The position numbers and the translations under genes are program-made. From assembly GCA_964453665.1 (NCBI GenBank), contig CAYVQT010000042.1, positions 1 to 26,661 of the forward strand: a stretch of 26,661 nucleotides of DNA. The letters are read 5' to 3'. Below the pieces are notes generated by a model. It did no database searches. It saw only the letters and a program-made list of their open reading frames with translations, and was not told where the DNA came from. Origin of the DNA: DAOUTY01 sp964453665 (GTDB taxonomy: Bacteria > Chloroflexota > Dehalococcoidia > SZUA-161). This document shows, in pieces, positions 17,393-24,760 of the stretch (position 1 is the stretch's first letter; each line of letters starts with the position of its first letter).

Positions 17393-17821
17393 ATGATGCA
17401 AGCAAAGCAAGGTGATGCCGTCGATGTTCACTATACGGGCAAATTGGAGGACGGCACGATAATTGATACTTCCACTGAAGACAGCCCCCTGCGATTCACG
17501 ATAGGCGAAGGTCGCTTTATCACAGATTTTGAACAGGCTGTCGTAGGAATGAACCCGGGCGAATCGAAAAATGTCAAGATTACCTCCGAAAAAGTGTATG
17601 GCCCATACCGCAAGGAACTGGTACTTTCCATAGCCCGTGACCAATTCCCGACGAGTATTCAACCGGAGGTAGGGCAGCAACTAGAAATACATCAAGAGGA
17701 TGGTGCGGGTCTTCCGGTAATGGTAACCCATGTTTCCGAATCCGTCGTTACCCTGGACGCCAACCACCCTCTGGCCGGAAAAGACCTTGTCGTTGATATC
17801 CATCTCGTAGATATTGTCTGA
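17393..17821 (+). CDS. SlyD-like FKBP-type peptidyl-prolyl cis-trans isomerase
   Basis: This 142-residue cytoplasmic isomerase and folding helper has VHYTGKLEDGTIIDTS at its start. FxIGEGRFITDFEQAVVGMNPGES follows, the classical FKBP signature in SlyD-type proteins. An insert-in-flap domain covers about residues 68-120 (KVYGPYRKELV and onward). The DANHPLAGKDLVVDIHLVDI segment closes the FKBP fold. The histidine-rich metal-binding tail of E. coli SlyD is absent, so it resembles the shorter form. GGGGAGG at 17381-17387 supports ATG 17393. A second ATG follows directly and the difference is trivial. Confidence 0.93.
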   Translation: MMQAKQGDAVDVHYTGKLEDGTIIDTSTEDSPLRFTIGEGRFITDFEQAVVGMNPGESKNVKITSEKVYGPYRKELVLSIARDQFPTSIQPEVGQQLEIHQEDGAGLPVMVTHVSESVVTLDANHPLAGKDLVVDIHLVDIV

Positions 17822-17877
17822 TCGTTTTGGCTGTACTTATACTGTAGCCATGCTTTTCACCTATAGAAGGGAGAAAT

Positions 17878-18246
17878 TTGAATATCCATATTGGTAATCT
17901 ATCGCGTGAAGTCACTGAAGCTGAGTTGCGGCAAGCCTTTGAACCATTCGGGCAAGTTGAAACAGTCCGGATAATAACTGACAGGTACAGCGGCGTATCC
18001 AGAGGCTTTGGCTTCGTAGAGATGCCGGATAAGGGAGAAGCCCAGGCCGCTATCGAAGGCCTAAACATGAAGGAGTTTGCGGGACGCACGCTGGATATAA
18101 GCGAAGCACGCCCTTCCCGTCCAGGTGGAAACAGGCACTATGGGGGCGGTGGAGGAGGCAGACCGGGCCGTAGCAGTGGAGGCGGTAAACCAGGCCATGG
18201 CGGTAGAGGAGGCGGGGCAGGCGGTGGCCGGCGGCGATCGTTTTAA
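17878..18246 (+). CDS. Gly-rich RRM RNA-binding protein
   Basis: A single RRM fold spans residues 1-78. RNP2 is IHIGNL (3-8) and RNP1 is RGFGFVEM (42-49), and the aromatic residues that stack on RNA are kept. The tail, residues 80-122, is almost entirely Gly, Arg and Ser (repeats such as GGGGGGRPGRSSGGG). This is the layout of cyanobacterial and Chloroflexota RNA-binding proteins, many of them cold-induced. The start is TTG, with GAAGGGAG about five bases upstream, so initiation may be weak. It lies 56 bases after the FKBP gene. Regulation by temperature is not visible in the sequence. Confidence 0.92.
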   Translation: MNIHIGNLSREVTEAELRQAFEPFGQVETVRIITDRYSGVSRGFGFVEMPDKGEAQAAIEGLNMKEFAGRTLDISEARPSRPGGNRHYGGGGGGRPGRSSGGGKPGHGGRGGGAGGGRRRSF

Positions 18247-18255
18247 GTTGCCAGG

Positions 18256-18274
18256 GGGCCTAAGCCGAAGGCCC
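18256..18274. terminator. Hairpin in the convergent gap after the RRM gene
   Basis: GGGCCT (18256-18261) and AGGCCC (18269-18274) form a six-pair stem with a seven-base loop just after the RRM stop. There is no T-run, so it is a weak terminator candidate. The remaining bases to the msrA end at 18459 show no gene. Confidence 0.3.
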
Positions 18275-18458
18275 AGGGCTTCCAGCAAGCCAACTATCCT
18301 TATTATCAATCCTACGGAAAAAGGTTCTTCACCGGTCTTTAAACGTATCCGGCAGCGGTTTAATAAGCAGCGCACAGTAAGTTCTAAGCTCTCTGCCAGC
18401 TCCAAGTACGCAAATGCCTTTCATGCCTCTCCAGGTCATTGTGCCTGAATCGTGGTTT

Positions 18459-19031
18459 TTAACGCTTCTTCAGCTTCTCGAAGTACTGCTTGCGTAACTT
18501 CGCTACTTTAGGAGCGATGACCGCGCGACAATACGCCTGTTCACGGTTAAGCCTGAAGTAATCCTGGTGGTAATCCTCTGCAGGATAGAACGCCACCAAT
18601 GGCCTGACCTCCGTCACGATCGGAGCATACCAGATTTTCGCTTCATCCAACTCCTTAATAACCTGCTCGGCGATCGCTTTCTGCTCTTCGCTGTGGTAGA
18701 AAATAATCGAGCGATACTGCGTGCCCACGTCCGCCCCCTGCCGGTTCAGCGTGGTCGGGTCGTGTACGGCAAAGAAGACCCGCAGGATTTCTCTAAAGGA
18801 AATAGCGCCGGTATCAAAGGTGAGTTGCACCGCCTCGGCATGTCCCGTCGCGCCCGTGCATACCTCACTGTAAGCAGGGTTGACGACTTTGCCCCCGGAG
18901 TATCCCGATACCACCTTCTCTACACCTTTCAGTTCATCGAAAACAGCTTCAAGGCACCAGAAACAGCCTCCGCCCAGCGTCGCAACCTCTCTACCATCAA
19001 CTGTGTGGATTTGGTTTCCCCCCTGGCTCAT
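18459..19031 (-). CDS. msrA: Peptide-methionine (S)-S-oxide reductase MsrA
   Basis: It repairs the S-form of oxidised methionine in proteins using a thiol relay. The 190-residue protein has the catalytic GCFWC motif, with C23 as the nucleophile, then EAVFDELKGVEKVVSGYSGG, the VCTGATGHAEAVQL segment and HDPTTLNRQGADVGTQYRS. A resolving cysteine is probably the one in QAYCRAV near the C-terminus. No signal peptide is seen, so it is probably cytoplasmic. It lies 58 bases downstream of msrB on the same strand. Together the two genes cover both methionine sulfoxide forms. Confidence 0.96.
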   Translation of the reverse strand: MSQGGNQIHTVDGREVATLGGGCFWCLEAVFDELKGVEKVVSGYSGGKVVNPAYSEVCTGATGHAEAVQLTFDTGAISFREILRVFFAVHDPTTLNRQGADVGTQYRSIIFYHSEEQKAIAEQVIKELDEAKIWYAPIVTEVRPLVAFYPAEDYHQDYFRLNREQAYCRAVIAPKVAKLRKQYFEKLKKR

Positions 19032-19089
19032 TTGTGCGGGTTCCTCATCTCAGGCCAACATGGTTCGTATCCTGTTTCGCGATATCATT

Positions 19090-19536
19090 TTATTCTTCGA
19101 CGGGTTTCAGTGCCGCTGAATTGATGCAGTAACGCTTGCCTGTGGGAGGCGGGCCATCATCGAAAACGTGACCCAGGTGTGCATCGCATCTCGCGCAGAG
19201 CACTTCTGTTCGCCGCATTCCGAATCTGTTGTCCTCTTCCAGCCTTACATTCAAATCTGAGACGGGCTCGAAGTAGCTCGGCCAGCCCGTTCCCGAATGG
19301 AACTTGGCCGCTGTTTTGAAGAGGTCTGTACCGCAGCGGACACACTGATATATGCCCGTTCCTCCGGCAGTATCGAAAGTGCATGTGAAAGGCCGCTCCG
19401 TGCCCTTTTTGGCAGTTACCCGGTACTGCTCGGGAGTCAACACCTTCTTCCACTCCGCATCCGTCTTTCGGACCTTGTCGACGTGCAATATCTTGTTCTG
19501 ACGGCTGTCGAAGATCTGCATTCTTTCCATGTTCAA
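19090..19536 (-). CDS. msrB: Peptide-methionine (R)-S-oxide reductase MsrB
   Basis: It reduces the R-form of methionine sulfoxide. The 148-residue protein has a structural zinc site at C65/C68 (CVRC) and C114/C117 (CARC), the FHSGTGWPSYFEP segment, and the catalytic RYCINSAAL with C137 as nucleophile. C52 (RPFTCTFD) is a possible resolving cysteine. The N-terminal 40 residues are the usual MsrB start. ATG 19530 is an alternative start two residues later. It is the first gene of the msrB-msrA unit and is transcribed away from the heliorhodopsin gene, with 272 bases between the two starts. Confidence 0.96.
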   Translation of the reverse strand: MNMERMQIFDSRQNKILHVDKVRKTDAEWKKVLTPEQYRVTAKKGTERPFTCTFDTAGGTGIYQCVRCGTDLFKTAAKFHSGTGWPSYFEPVSDLNVRLEEDNRFGMRRTEVLCARCDAHLGHVFDDGPPPTGKRYCINSAALKPVEE

Positions 19537-19686
19537 ACACGTAGTATCCGCTCTGAACTGCCTTATATTTCAATGATAACATATCGCGGTGAATCTGGGT
19601 GACTGCATCTATCCGTAAAAAAAAGAGAAACCCCAGTTGCTGACCATATAGATGTAAGTAATCCAAAGACACTTCTACCCGAATAC

Positions 19687-19715
19687 TTGACTTTGCAATC
19701 GGCCTCATGTATTCT
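19687..19715 (+). promoter_or_regulatory. Putative promoter of the heliorhodopsin gene
   Basis: TTGACT at 19687-19692 and TATTCT at 19710-19715 have an ideal 17-base spacer. The gene starts at 19809, so the leader is about 85 bases. It points away from msrB. No comparably clear minus-strand promoter for msrB was found in the same gap. Confidence 0.5.
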
Positions 19716-19808
19716 TTCCCGCAAGCAAACAGGCTCTGCATCCAAATTAACGTCGTAGTCAAAGTAATCATGGTCATGTAATAAAAATGCGTGAGGAGGA
19801 GGCCTGAG

Positions 19809-20597
19809 ATGGAAAACGTAGTGGAAGCAGCTGACGAGCGTAAATTCAGGACATTGCGGCGGTTCAATGTGGCGATGTGCTTGCTGCATCTTGCGCAGGC
19901 GGCAGCCATGTTCGCCTTGAGCAACGATTTCTCAGTGACAATAACGACCTCTTTCCTGAAGTTACTGCCCGGTGCAGAAGTACCCGAGACTTTTACCGAG
20001 GGCCTTTATGATATCCGCCTCGGCCCCCTGGTTGCGGTGTTCCTGTTGATATCCGCAATTGCGCACTTCATTATGGCGTCGCCGTTCGGATTCCCCTGGT
20101 ACGTGCGCAATCTGAAAAAGAAGATCAACTACCTGAGATGGTACGAGTATTCCCTCAGTGCGTCGCTAATGGTGGTTATTATCGGCATGCTCAGCGGCGT
20201 CTACGATGCGCCCAGCCTGATCCTGTTATTCGCGCTCACCGCTATGATGAACCTCTTCGGCTTGATGATGGAGCTGCACAATCAGACGACAGAGAAGACG
20301 AATTGGACGGCCTATATTTTCGGCTGCATTGCGGGCATTATCCCCTGGGTCATAATAGCCTGGTATTTTTTCTCAGCTTTCGAATCAGCGGAGGGAACGA
20401 TACCCACATTTGTCTACTATATACTTGCCTCACTATTTGTACTGTTCTTTAGTTTTGCGGTGAATATGGTTCTGCAGTACAAGAAAGTCGGCCCCTGGAA
20501 AGACTACCTGTTCGGCGAGAAGATGTATATGATATTAAGTCTTGTGGCGAAGTCGGCGCTTGCCTGGCAGGTATTCGGAGGCACTCTCGCCAGATAA
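19809..20597 (+). CDS. heR: Heliorhodopsin (light-sensing retinal protein)
   Basis: This seven-helix membrane protein binds retinal, and the family has its N-terminus inside the cell, opposite to type I rhodopsins. From ATG 19809 it has 262 residues. The helices are at about 21-38, 73-92, 112-131, 134-156, 168-190, 199-222 and 240-258. The family signature RWYEYSLSAS places the counterion E113. K248 in SLVAKSALAW is the Schiff-base lysine. LFGLMMELHNQ is also typical. The strong site GAGGAGGAGG at 19793-19802 supports ATG 19809 over an in-frame GTG at 19791. Members are photosensors with slow photocycles. Proton pumping is not expected. No retinal-synthesis gene is in the window. Divergent msrB-msrA suggests a light and oxidative-damage link. 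Confidence 0.93.
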   Translation: MENVVEAADERKFRTLRRFNVAMCLLHLAQAAAMFALSNDFSVTITTSFLKLLPGAEVPETFTEGLYDIRLGPLVAVFLLISAIAHFIMASPFGFPWYVRNLKKKINYLRWYEYSLSASLMVVIIGMLSGVYDAPSLILLFALTAMMNLFGLMMELHNQTTEKTNWTAYIFGCIAGIIPWVIIAWYFFSAFESAEGTIPTFVYYILASLFVLFFSFAVNMVLQYKKVGPWKDYLFGEKMYMILSLVAKSALAWQVFGGTLAR

Positions 20598-20632
20598 ATG
20601 TGAGCACGTATTATGTCCGATTAGCAGCAACA

Positions 20633-20652
20633 GGGCCATTCACTTATGGCCC
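20633..20652. terminator. Hairpin between convergent heliorhodopsin and glycosyltransferase genes
   Basis: GGGCCAT (20633-20639) and ATGGCCC (20646-20652) form a perfect seven-pair stem with a six-base loop in the 114-base convergent gap. It is followed by GGGTTTGG, a poor T-run on the plus strand. It could end both transcripts. Confidence 0.45.
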
Positions 20653-20711
20653 GGGTTTGGTTGCGCAAGGAATAGACAGCGCAATTGGCCGACTGAAAGT
20701 GCTGTAATAGC

Positions 20712-21926
20712 CTACCACCATACTATCCAATCCAGTTTATTAAAAGACAGCGTCCCCCAAAGGTTTATAGCACAGCTCAGTAGAATAACCGCCAATGCGA
20801 GTCTGCTTATGCGACGTCGCATACCGGAGGCTGCCAGGATAGCCATGAACGGAAGAACATCCAGGCTGAATCGATAGCCGAACTGCAGATAACCGGTCAC
20901 CCCGTATGTTACCAGCGGGATTGAAATGAGCAAGAGTGCGGCTAGAGCCGCCTGTGACAGCTTTTCCCTCAAGTCAGCCCTGAACATGTATAGAAAAGCA
21001 GGTGTTGTGAAAAAGAGTCCAAGCCCCAGGTACGATGGCTTGAAATAGGGAAATTCATCGGAGAATCTGGGCACATAGAAGAGAATGGTGTTTACGTGGC
21101 GCGGAAAGTAGCTTATATCAAAGAGCCCCTTGGAAAACTGTGGTTCGGATACGAACTGGCCACGCTCATACCCCAGTGTAAAAGTGCCGTATTCGCCATA
21201 AGTGTACAGGAGATACAATCCCACCATCGCCGCCAGGGTTAAGCCAAATATCACAAGGCGTGAAAGGCTTCTCCGGTCCCAGGTGCCGTGAGTAATTGTA
21301 TAAGCGAAGAAGAGAAAGGCGAGAAATGTAGGCAGCCTTGACAGACCGGCCAGGCCGACAAGTATACCTATAAGCCAGGGACGGTTCTTTCCTGTCGTCT
21401 CCACCAGGGCAGCCATAAGAAAAAAAACCGCCGATACATGCGCAAACATCCAGACGCCGCCATCGGTGGCTGACCACCACAGGTTCGTTCCCAGGGCGAG
21501 TAATAGGGTAATTGCAACGCGTGAAGGCAACCTCCAGCGGAGCTGATCCGTAGCTACCCAGAACAAGCCGATGGCTGCTGCACCTACCGCCGAGCATATT
21601 ATTACTTGATTGGCGCTGATGCCCCAGATTGCGACCCAGGGTAGAACGAACAGGGTGGGGGCGGGGGGATTGATGACAAACGCCTTATCTCCATACCTCG
21701 CCAGTTCCAACCAGTCAGGAGCATCCACCAGGTAGAGACGGCCATTGAGGAAAGCATCAGCCAGGCGAACGTATTGGTTATTGAAAGTGGAATCCTTGCT
21801 TGTCACGTAGTAGATGACGAAAACCAGCGCAGCCAGGCACGCAGCCTGCAACCACTTGTTATACAGCACTTGATACTTAAATGTTCGAAGTCCTGGTTCT
21901 GAAACCACGGCGTTTTCATTTTCCAT
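20712..21926 (-). CDS. Polytopic membrane protein, GT-C-type glycosyltransferase-like
   Basis: The 404-residue protein has about ten hydrophobic helices, beginning at 28-46. The first outside loop (FNNQYVRLADAFLNGRLYLVDAP and onward) resembles the first loop of the ArnT/PMT-like GT-C family, which transfers sugars from polyprenyl phosphate. A clear DxD is not seen, so this is less certain than the fold. The start ATG lacks a strong ribosome site. It converges with the heliorhodopsin gene and shares no obvious function with it. It could also be an uncharacterised membrane protein of similar topology. Confidence 0.65.
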   Translation of the reverse strand: MENENAVVSEPGLRTFKYQVLYNKWLQAACLAALVFVIYYVTSKDSTFNNQYVRLADAFLNGRLYLVDAPDWLELARYGDKAFVINPPAPTLFVLPWVAIWGISANQVIICSAVGAAAIGLFWVATDQLRWRLPSRVAITLLLALGTNLWWSATDGGVWMFAHVSAVFFLMAALVETTGKNRPWLIGILVGLAGLSRLPTFLAFLFFAYTITHGTWDRRSLSRLVIFGLTLAAMVGLYLLYTYGEYGTFTLGYERGQFVSEPQFSKGLFDISYFPRHVNTILFYVPRFSDEFPYFKPSYLGLGLFFTTPAFLYMFRADLREKLSQAALAALLLISIPLVTYGVTGYLQFGYRFSLDVLPFMAILAASGMRRRISRLALAVILLSCAINLWGTLSFNKLDWIVWW

Positions 21927-22263
21927 AATGAGTTAGTTGATCGCTAGAGTTAGATTTTACGCCCGGAACTATACCGAGCGCTCAGCGGATTTCACAGCAT
22001 TTTATCAAACTCAACCGAAACGGGCAAACACGGTCAGTTTTAAAGCTATTATTCCAAATCTATATTGCCTGGCACATGTACATCGAATTTATTGATTACG
22101 GCAAGAGTATTATAGAACCGGCGGTATTTCTCTCTGAAGTGGCCCCGGGGATTCTATAATCGCTCAGATGGCAATTGTGGGAAGGGTGAGGGGATGGTGA
22201 TCAGGCAGCGTGGTTGCTGGAGTATGCTACAATTCATGCAACACGCATCTTTGGAGGTTAGAA
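21927..22263 (+). other. Divergent intergenic region
   Basis: This region separates the minus-strand GT-C-like gene from the plus-strand 2TM gene. TATAAT at 22155-22160 is a perfect -10 box for the downstream gene but has no good -35 partner. No gene or strong repeat is seen. An upstream in-frame start at 22210 for the 2TM gene lacks a ribosome site and is not preferred. Confidence 0.4.
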
Positions 22264-22563
22264 ATGTCAACCGGGTTGTCTGATGAAGAGCTTTATAAAA
22301 TAGCTAAGGAACGTGTTGAAGAGAAGAAAGGATTCTTTATACACCTAAGCATATATATTTCCGTGAATATCCTGCTAATAATTATATGGGCAGCCACTGG
22401 AGCTGAATCAGATCCAGTTCCGTGGTTTGTCTATCCTTTAGGTGGTTGGGGGATTGGTATTGCATTCCATTTCCTTGGAGTTTTTATATTCTCACGTGAA
22501 ACAGAATGGGAGAAGCGTCAGATTGAGAAGGAAGTGGAGAAACTCAAGAGGCGAGGTAACTAA
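22264..22563 (+). CDS. 2TM domain membrane protein
   Basis: The 99-residue protein has a charged N-terminal helix (SDEELYKIAKERVEEKKGF), two hydrophobic segments near residues 24-42 and 53-74, and a charged C-terminal helix (ETEWEKRQIEKEVEKLKRR). This matches the widespread 2TM domain family, of unknown function and sometimes fused to histidine kinases. GGAGG at 22253-22257 sets ATG 22264. It stands alone between a GT-C-like gene and a sparse region. Confidence 0.82.
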   Translation: MSTGLSDEELYKIAKERVEEKKGFFIHLSIYISVNILLIIIWAATGAESDPVPWFVYPLGGWGIGIAFHFLGVFIFSRETEWEKRQIEKEVEKLKRRGN

Positions 22564-22643
22564 TAGCCTGAATCGGTAAAACGTGCTAAGGCAAAGGGGA
22601 TTGTACTGAAGCTTAGTAGTGGTTGTTTTACACTTACTGGAGC

Positions 22644-22829
22644 TTACTCTTCTACTTCAAACAATAAAGCTTTGAACATTCTAAGCAAATCACTTGAAAG
22701 AACCACTGATTCACCCTTGACGGGAGGCTTTTGTGCAATGTTACTTAGAAAGTGAGCTCGGAAGTCAGCATACCCCTGATCTGAGCACTGATGATCCCCG
22801 TTGACGATATTATCTTCACCGAATGCCAT
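22644..22829 (-). CDS. Doubtful small protein, 61 residues
   Basis: The frame begins MAFGEDNIVNGDHQCSDQGY and ends LLFEVEE. It has only a weak AGGAA about 11 bases before the ATG. No homology is recognised and no membrane segment is present. The composition is not clearly protein-like or random. It may be a chance ORF. Confidence 0.2.
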   Translation of the reverse strand: MAFGEDNIVNGDHQCSDQGYADFRAHFLSNIAQKPPVKGESVVLSSDLLRMFKALLFEVEE

Positions 22830-23060
22830 ATTTAAATAATTCCTGTTTACTACTCATTTTGAATCTGCCATAAACACAAAGCTTACATACGACAATATCG
22901 TAATATATATAAAAACCAAGTCAACGTCATTTATCATCACAAGTCCTAATCTATAATCCCGAATTTTCTTATTTATCAATAAAAACGTGAAAAGGGGGTC
23001 TCGACAAAGCAATGCTGAAGCTCCCCTTATATCGGAGTGCCTATTCAGTTTAGTATAGAC

Positions 23061-23180
23061 TTAGTTGGGACAGGTCACAGTCGCTGCATATTGCATGTTG
23101 TAAATAACAGGTTCCCGGTAATTCCCGTCTACAAAGAGTTTGATCTCCCATTCTGAATCATTTAACTCATACCTGTACAT
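23061..23180 (-). CDS. Possible 39-residue protein or gene remnant
   Basis: The frame reads MYRYELNDSEWEIKLFVDG and continues to end in VTCPN. It has plausible protein composition, with aromatic and acidic residues spaced as in a beta-hairpin. AGAGGA lies nine bases before the ATG. The same frame stays open upstream through SVFQRGTPG to a stop near 23240 and past it (FPPHFAE), so it could also be the decayed 3' end of a longer gene. No family is recognised. Confidence 0.3.
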   Translation of the reverse strand: MYRYELNDSEWEIKLFVDGNYREPVIYNMQYAATVTCPN

Positions 23181-23292
23181 CCCGGGAGTTCCTCTTTGAA
23201 AAACGGACGAAAGTGCGCTGCTGGCAACACAACTCTATTCTGCAAAGTGGGGAGGGAATGATAATACGAACATGCCTTCTATCTTATCTTTC

Positions 23293-24486
23293 TTAAGGCA
23301 TCGGTAGTCTCAGCCATAGCGGCATGTGATCGCTTACTTTATGCTCGAATCTTTCGAATAGAGATTGCTGCTGATCTTTGGACAACGCGGCAAAAGGTTT
23401 CACCTCAAGAGCTTCTGAAAACAGCTCACTGAAATTAAACACGCCGTAATCGGGGCCTACAGGCTTCTCGCCCATTTTTACGTTATCCAAGTAAGTGGGA
23501 AACCGCACGTCCCGAGAAAACAGCCCAATCTGGTCAAACGTCTGAGACATCCTGGCATTTGTCCGGAAGATCTCGCTTTGCTTGGGGTGAATGTCAAGGA
23601 AAGGGAAATTAACGCTTACGCCCTTATGTGACACTTTGTTGAGTGCTTTAATGTCCTTCTCCAGCCGTTTCTTATCTTTGTCAGGGTCATCGAAATCCAG
23701 ATTTAGATCGCCCATCAGTATAAAGTTAGGGTAGTAGGCCTTGCCTTTCTGTCCGGCGCGTTCGACAATCCAGTCCATCAGGGCGTAGAATTCTTGCTTC
23801 GGATCGTGCTTAGGGTCACCGTAGTTAAGATGGGCATTGACCGCCATGAACTCATAAGGCTCTGTACCGGGATGACCGTGAACCCTGAAGCTTACGCAGA
23901 ACGGTTGGCGGATGAAGGTCAGAAAGACTGGCATCCGAAGCTTCGCCTTAGTCGGTTCACTCGGTTTCGTATCCGTCTCGCCGTCCTCCCACTTTTTCAG
24001 CTCCTCAAGGTATTCTCCTAATCTTCTCATCACCGGGTTGATACGGTCTCTGTTGCGGGCCAGGGTTTTGAGGACCTCGGTCCTATCATAGGTAATGTCT
24101 GTGGCCACCTCCGTCCTCTCGACCATCTGCCGATTGTAGATGACCCCCAACCTCTCGGCGAGCCCGCGCCTACCCGGGAATGCCCCGGTGGTGTCCGAAA
24201 TTATTAACCCGAACTCGGGGCCGAGGAGACTCTTCAGTCTTCTTAGGCCACTGAGGTCATCAAGGATTTCCTGGACCGCAAGAAGGTCGAAGTGTCTGCA
24301 TATGTGGGCAAGAAACTTCCATGTATCCTCATTCCGACTGCGGGAAGAGCCGAGTTTACGGATATTGAACGACCCCAACACGACGGAGCCATATTCCCGC
24401 TTGGGCAAGCCGAATTTCTCGGGCTCTTCGTCCAGTTTACCCATTATTTTCTTCCATTCCCCCGATGTGAATTGCTTTGCTGCCAT
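23293..24486 (-). CDS. Endonuclease/exonuclease/phosphatase (EEP) family protein
   Basis: This is a metal-dependent phosphodiesterase fold, 397 residues. The EEP catalytic positions are visible: N41 (SFNIRKLG), E73 (AVQEIL), H219 (NAHLN), D260 and N262 (MGDLNLD), D318 (TFDQIG), and D386-H387 (SDHMP). An inserted charged stretch (about 140-185) separates the first and second halves. The first 30 residues are a charged extension with no signal peptide, so it is probably cytoplasmic. Substrates in this family range from DNA to phospholipids and nucleotides, and I cannot tell which applies. It has its own promoter on the minus strand and no functional neighbour. Confidence 0.9.
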   Translation of the reverse strand: MAAKQFTSGEWKKIMGKLDEEPEKFGLPKREYGSVVLGSFNIRKLGSSRSRNEDTWKFLAHICRHFDLLAVQEILDDLSGLRRLKSLLGPEFGLIISDTTGAFPGRRGLAERLGVIYNRQMVERTEVATDITYDRTEVLKTLARNRDRINPVMRRLGEYLEELKKWEDGETDTKPSEPTKAKLRMPVFLTFIRQPFCVSFRVHGHPGTEPYEFMAVNAHLNYGDPKHDPKQEFYALMDWIVERAGQKGKAYYPNFILMGDLNLDFDDPDKDKKRLEKDIKALNKVSHKGVSVNFPFLDIHPKQSEIFRTNARMSQTFDQIGLFSRDVRFPTYLDNVKMGEKPVGPDYGVFNFSELFSEALEVKPFAALSKDQQQSLFERFEHKVSDHMPLWLRLPMP

Positions 24487-24538
24487 TCTTGGATCCTCTT
24501 TTAAAGACTATCGTTAAGCTGAGGAGAAAATCTCTTAC

Positions 24539-24567
24539 CCTATACGCCTGTTTCAACTTTTTGTCAA
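24539..24567 (-). promoter_or_regulatory. Promoter of the EEP gene
   Basis: On the minus strand TTGACA (plus 24562-24567) and TATAGG (plus 24539-24544) are separated by 17 bases, a near-ideal match. The EEP start at 24486 is about 50 bases downstream and has AGAGGATC as its ribosome site. Confidence 0.65.
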
Positions 24568-24571
24568 TCCC

Positions 24572-24583
24572 CGCTAGCTAGCG
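24572..24583. promoter_or_regulatory. 12-base palindrome upstream of the EEP promoter
   Basis: CGCTAGCTAGCG is a perfect 12-base palindrome ending five bases before the -35 box of the minus-strand promoter. Its position suits an activator or repressor site. It also lies in the region shared with the plus-strand molybdoenzyme gene. Confidence 0.4.
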
Positions 24584-24691
24584 ACAGTGACATTAAATAC
24601 ATCGATACAATGTCAGGTGCATGGGGTTCAGTTCTATTCGTGGCTGGCTTCCGCCAACCAATATTTAACTGAACAAGCTGGCCATACAGAG

Positions 24692-24720
24692 TTGACAGAG
24701 ATCAGGGCAGATGGTATATG
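24692..24720 (+). promoter_or_regulatory. Promoter of the molybdopterin oxidoreductase gene
   Basis: TTGACA at 24692-24697 and TATATG at 24715-24720 have a 17-base spacer. The predicted start is near 24727, about 34 bases before the ATG. Confidence 0.6.
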
Positions 24721-24732
24721 ATGTTTGATTGA

Positions 24733-24748
24733 TGATATTTTAATATCA
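24733..24748 (+). promoter_or_regulatory. Operator-like inverted repeat next to the ribosome site
   Basis: TGATATT (24733-24739) and AATATCA (24742-24748) are perfect seven-base arms with a two-base centre, lying just downstream of the predicted start and touching AAGGAGGT at 24748-24755. A bound dimer here could block transcription or initiation. No regulator gene is adjacent. Confidence 0.45.
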
Positions 24749-24760
24749 AGGAGGTAAACG

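Larger units (their letters stand above)
22564..23292. other. Sparse, AT-rich intergenic region
   Basis: This 729-base stretch has low coding density. It holds a 61-codon minus-strand frame at 22644-22829 (weak ribosome site, no recognised family) and a better tiny-gene candidate at 23061-23180. The part from about 22850 to 22990 is AT-rich with no clear repeat. Nothing else is supported. Confidence 0.5.

Noticed and set aside
18125..18448. Plus-strand frame of 107 codons
   Set aside because: It overlaps the Gly-rich end of the RRM gene in another frame. Its Ala/Val/Glu repeats are the shifted reading of the Gly codons.
19791..19808. Earlier GTG start for the heliorhodopsin
   Set aside because: It would bury the strong GAGGAGGAGG ribosome site inside the coding sequence, and ATG 19809 has correct spacing to that site.
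19157..19924. Minus-strand frame of 255 codons
   Set aside because: It overlaps msrB in another frame and the heliorhodopsin start. The real msrB frame has all catalytic motifs, so this is a shadow.
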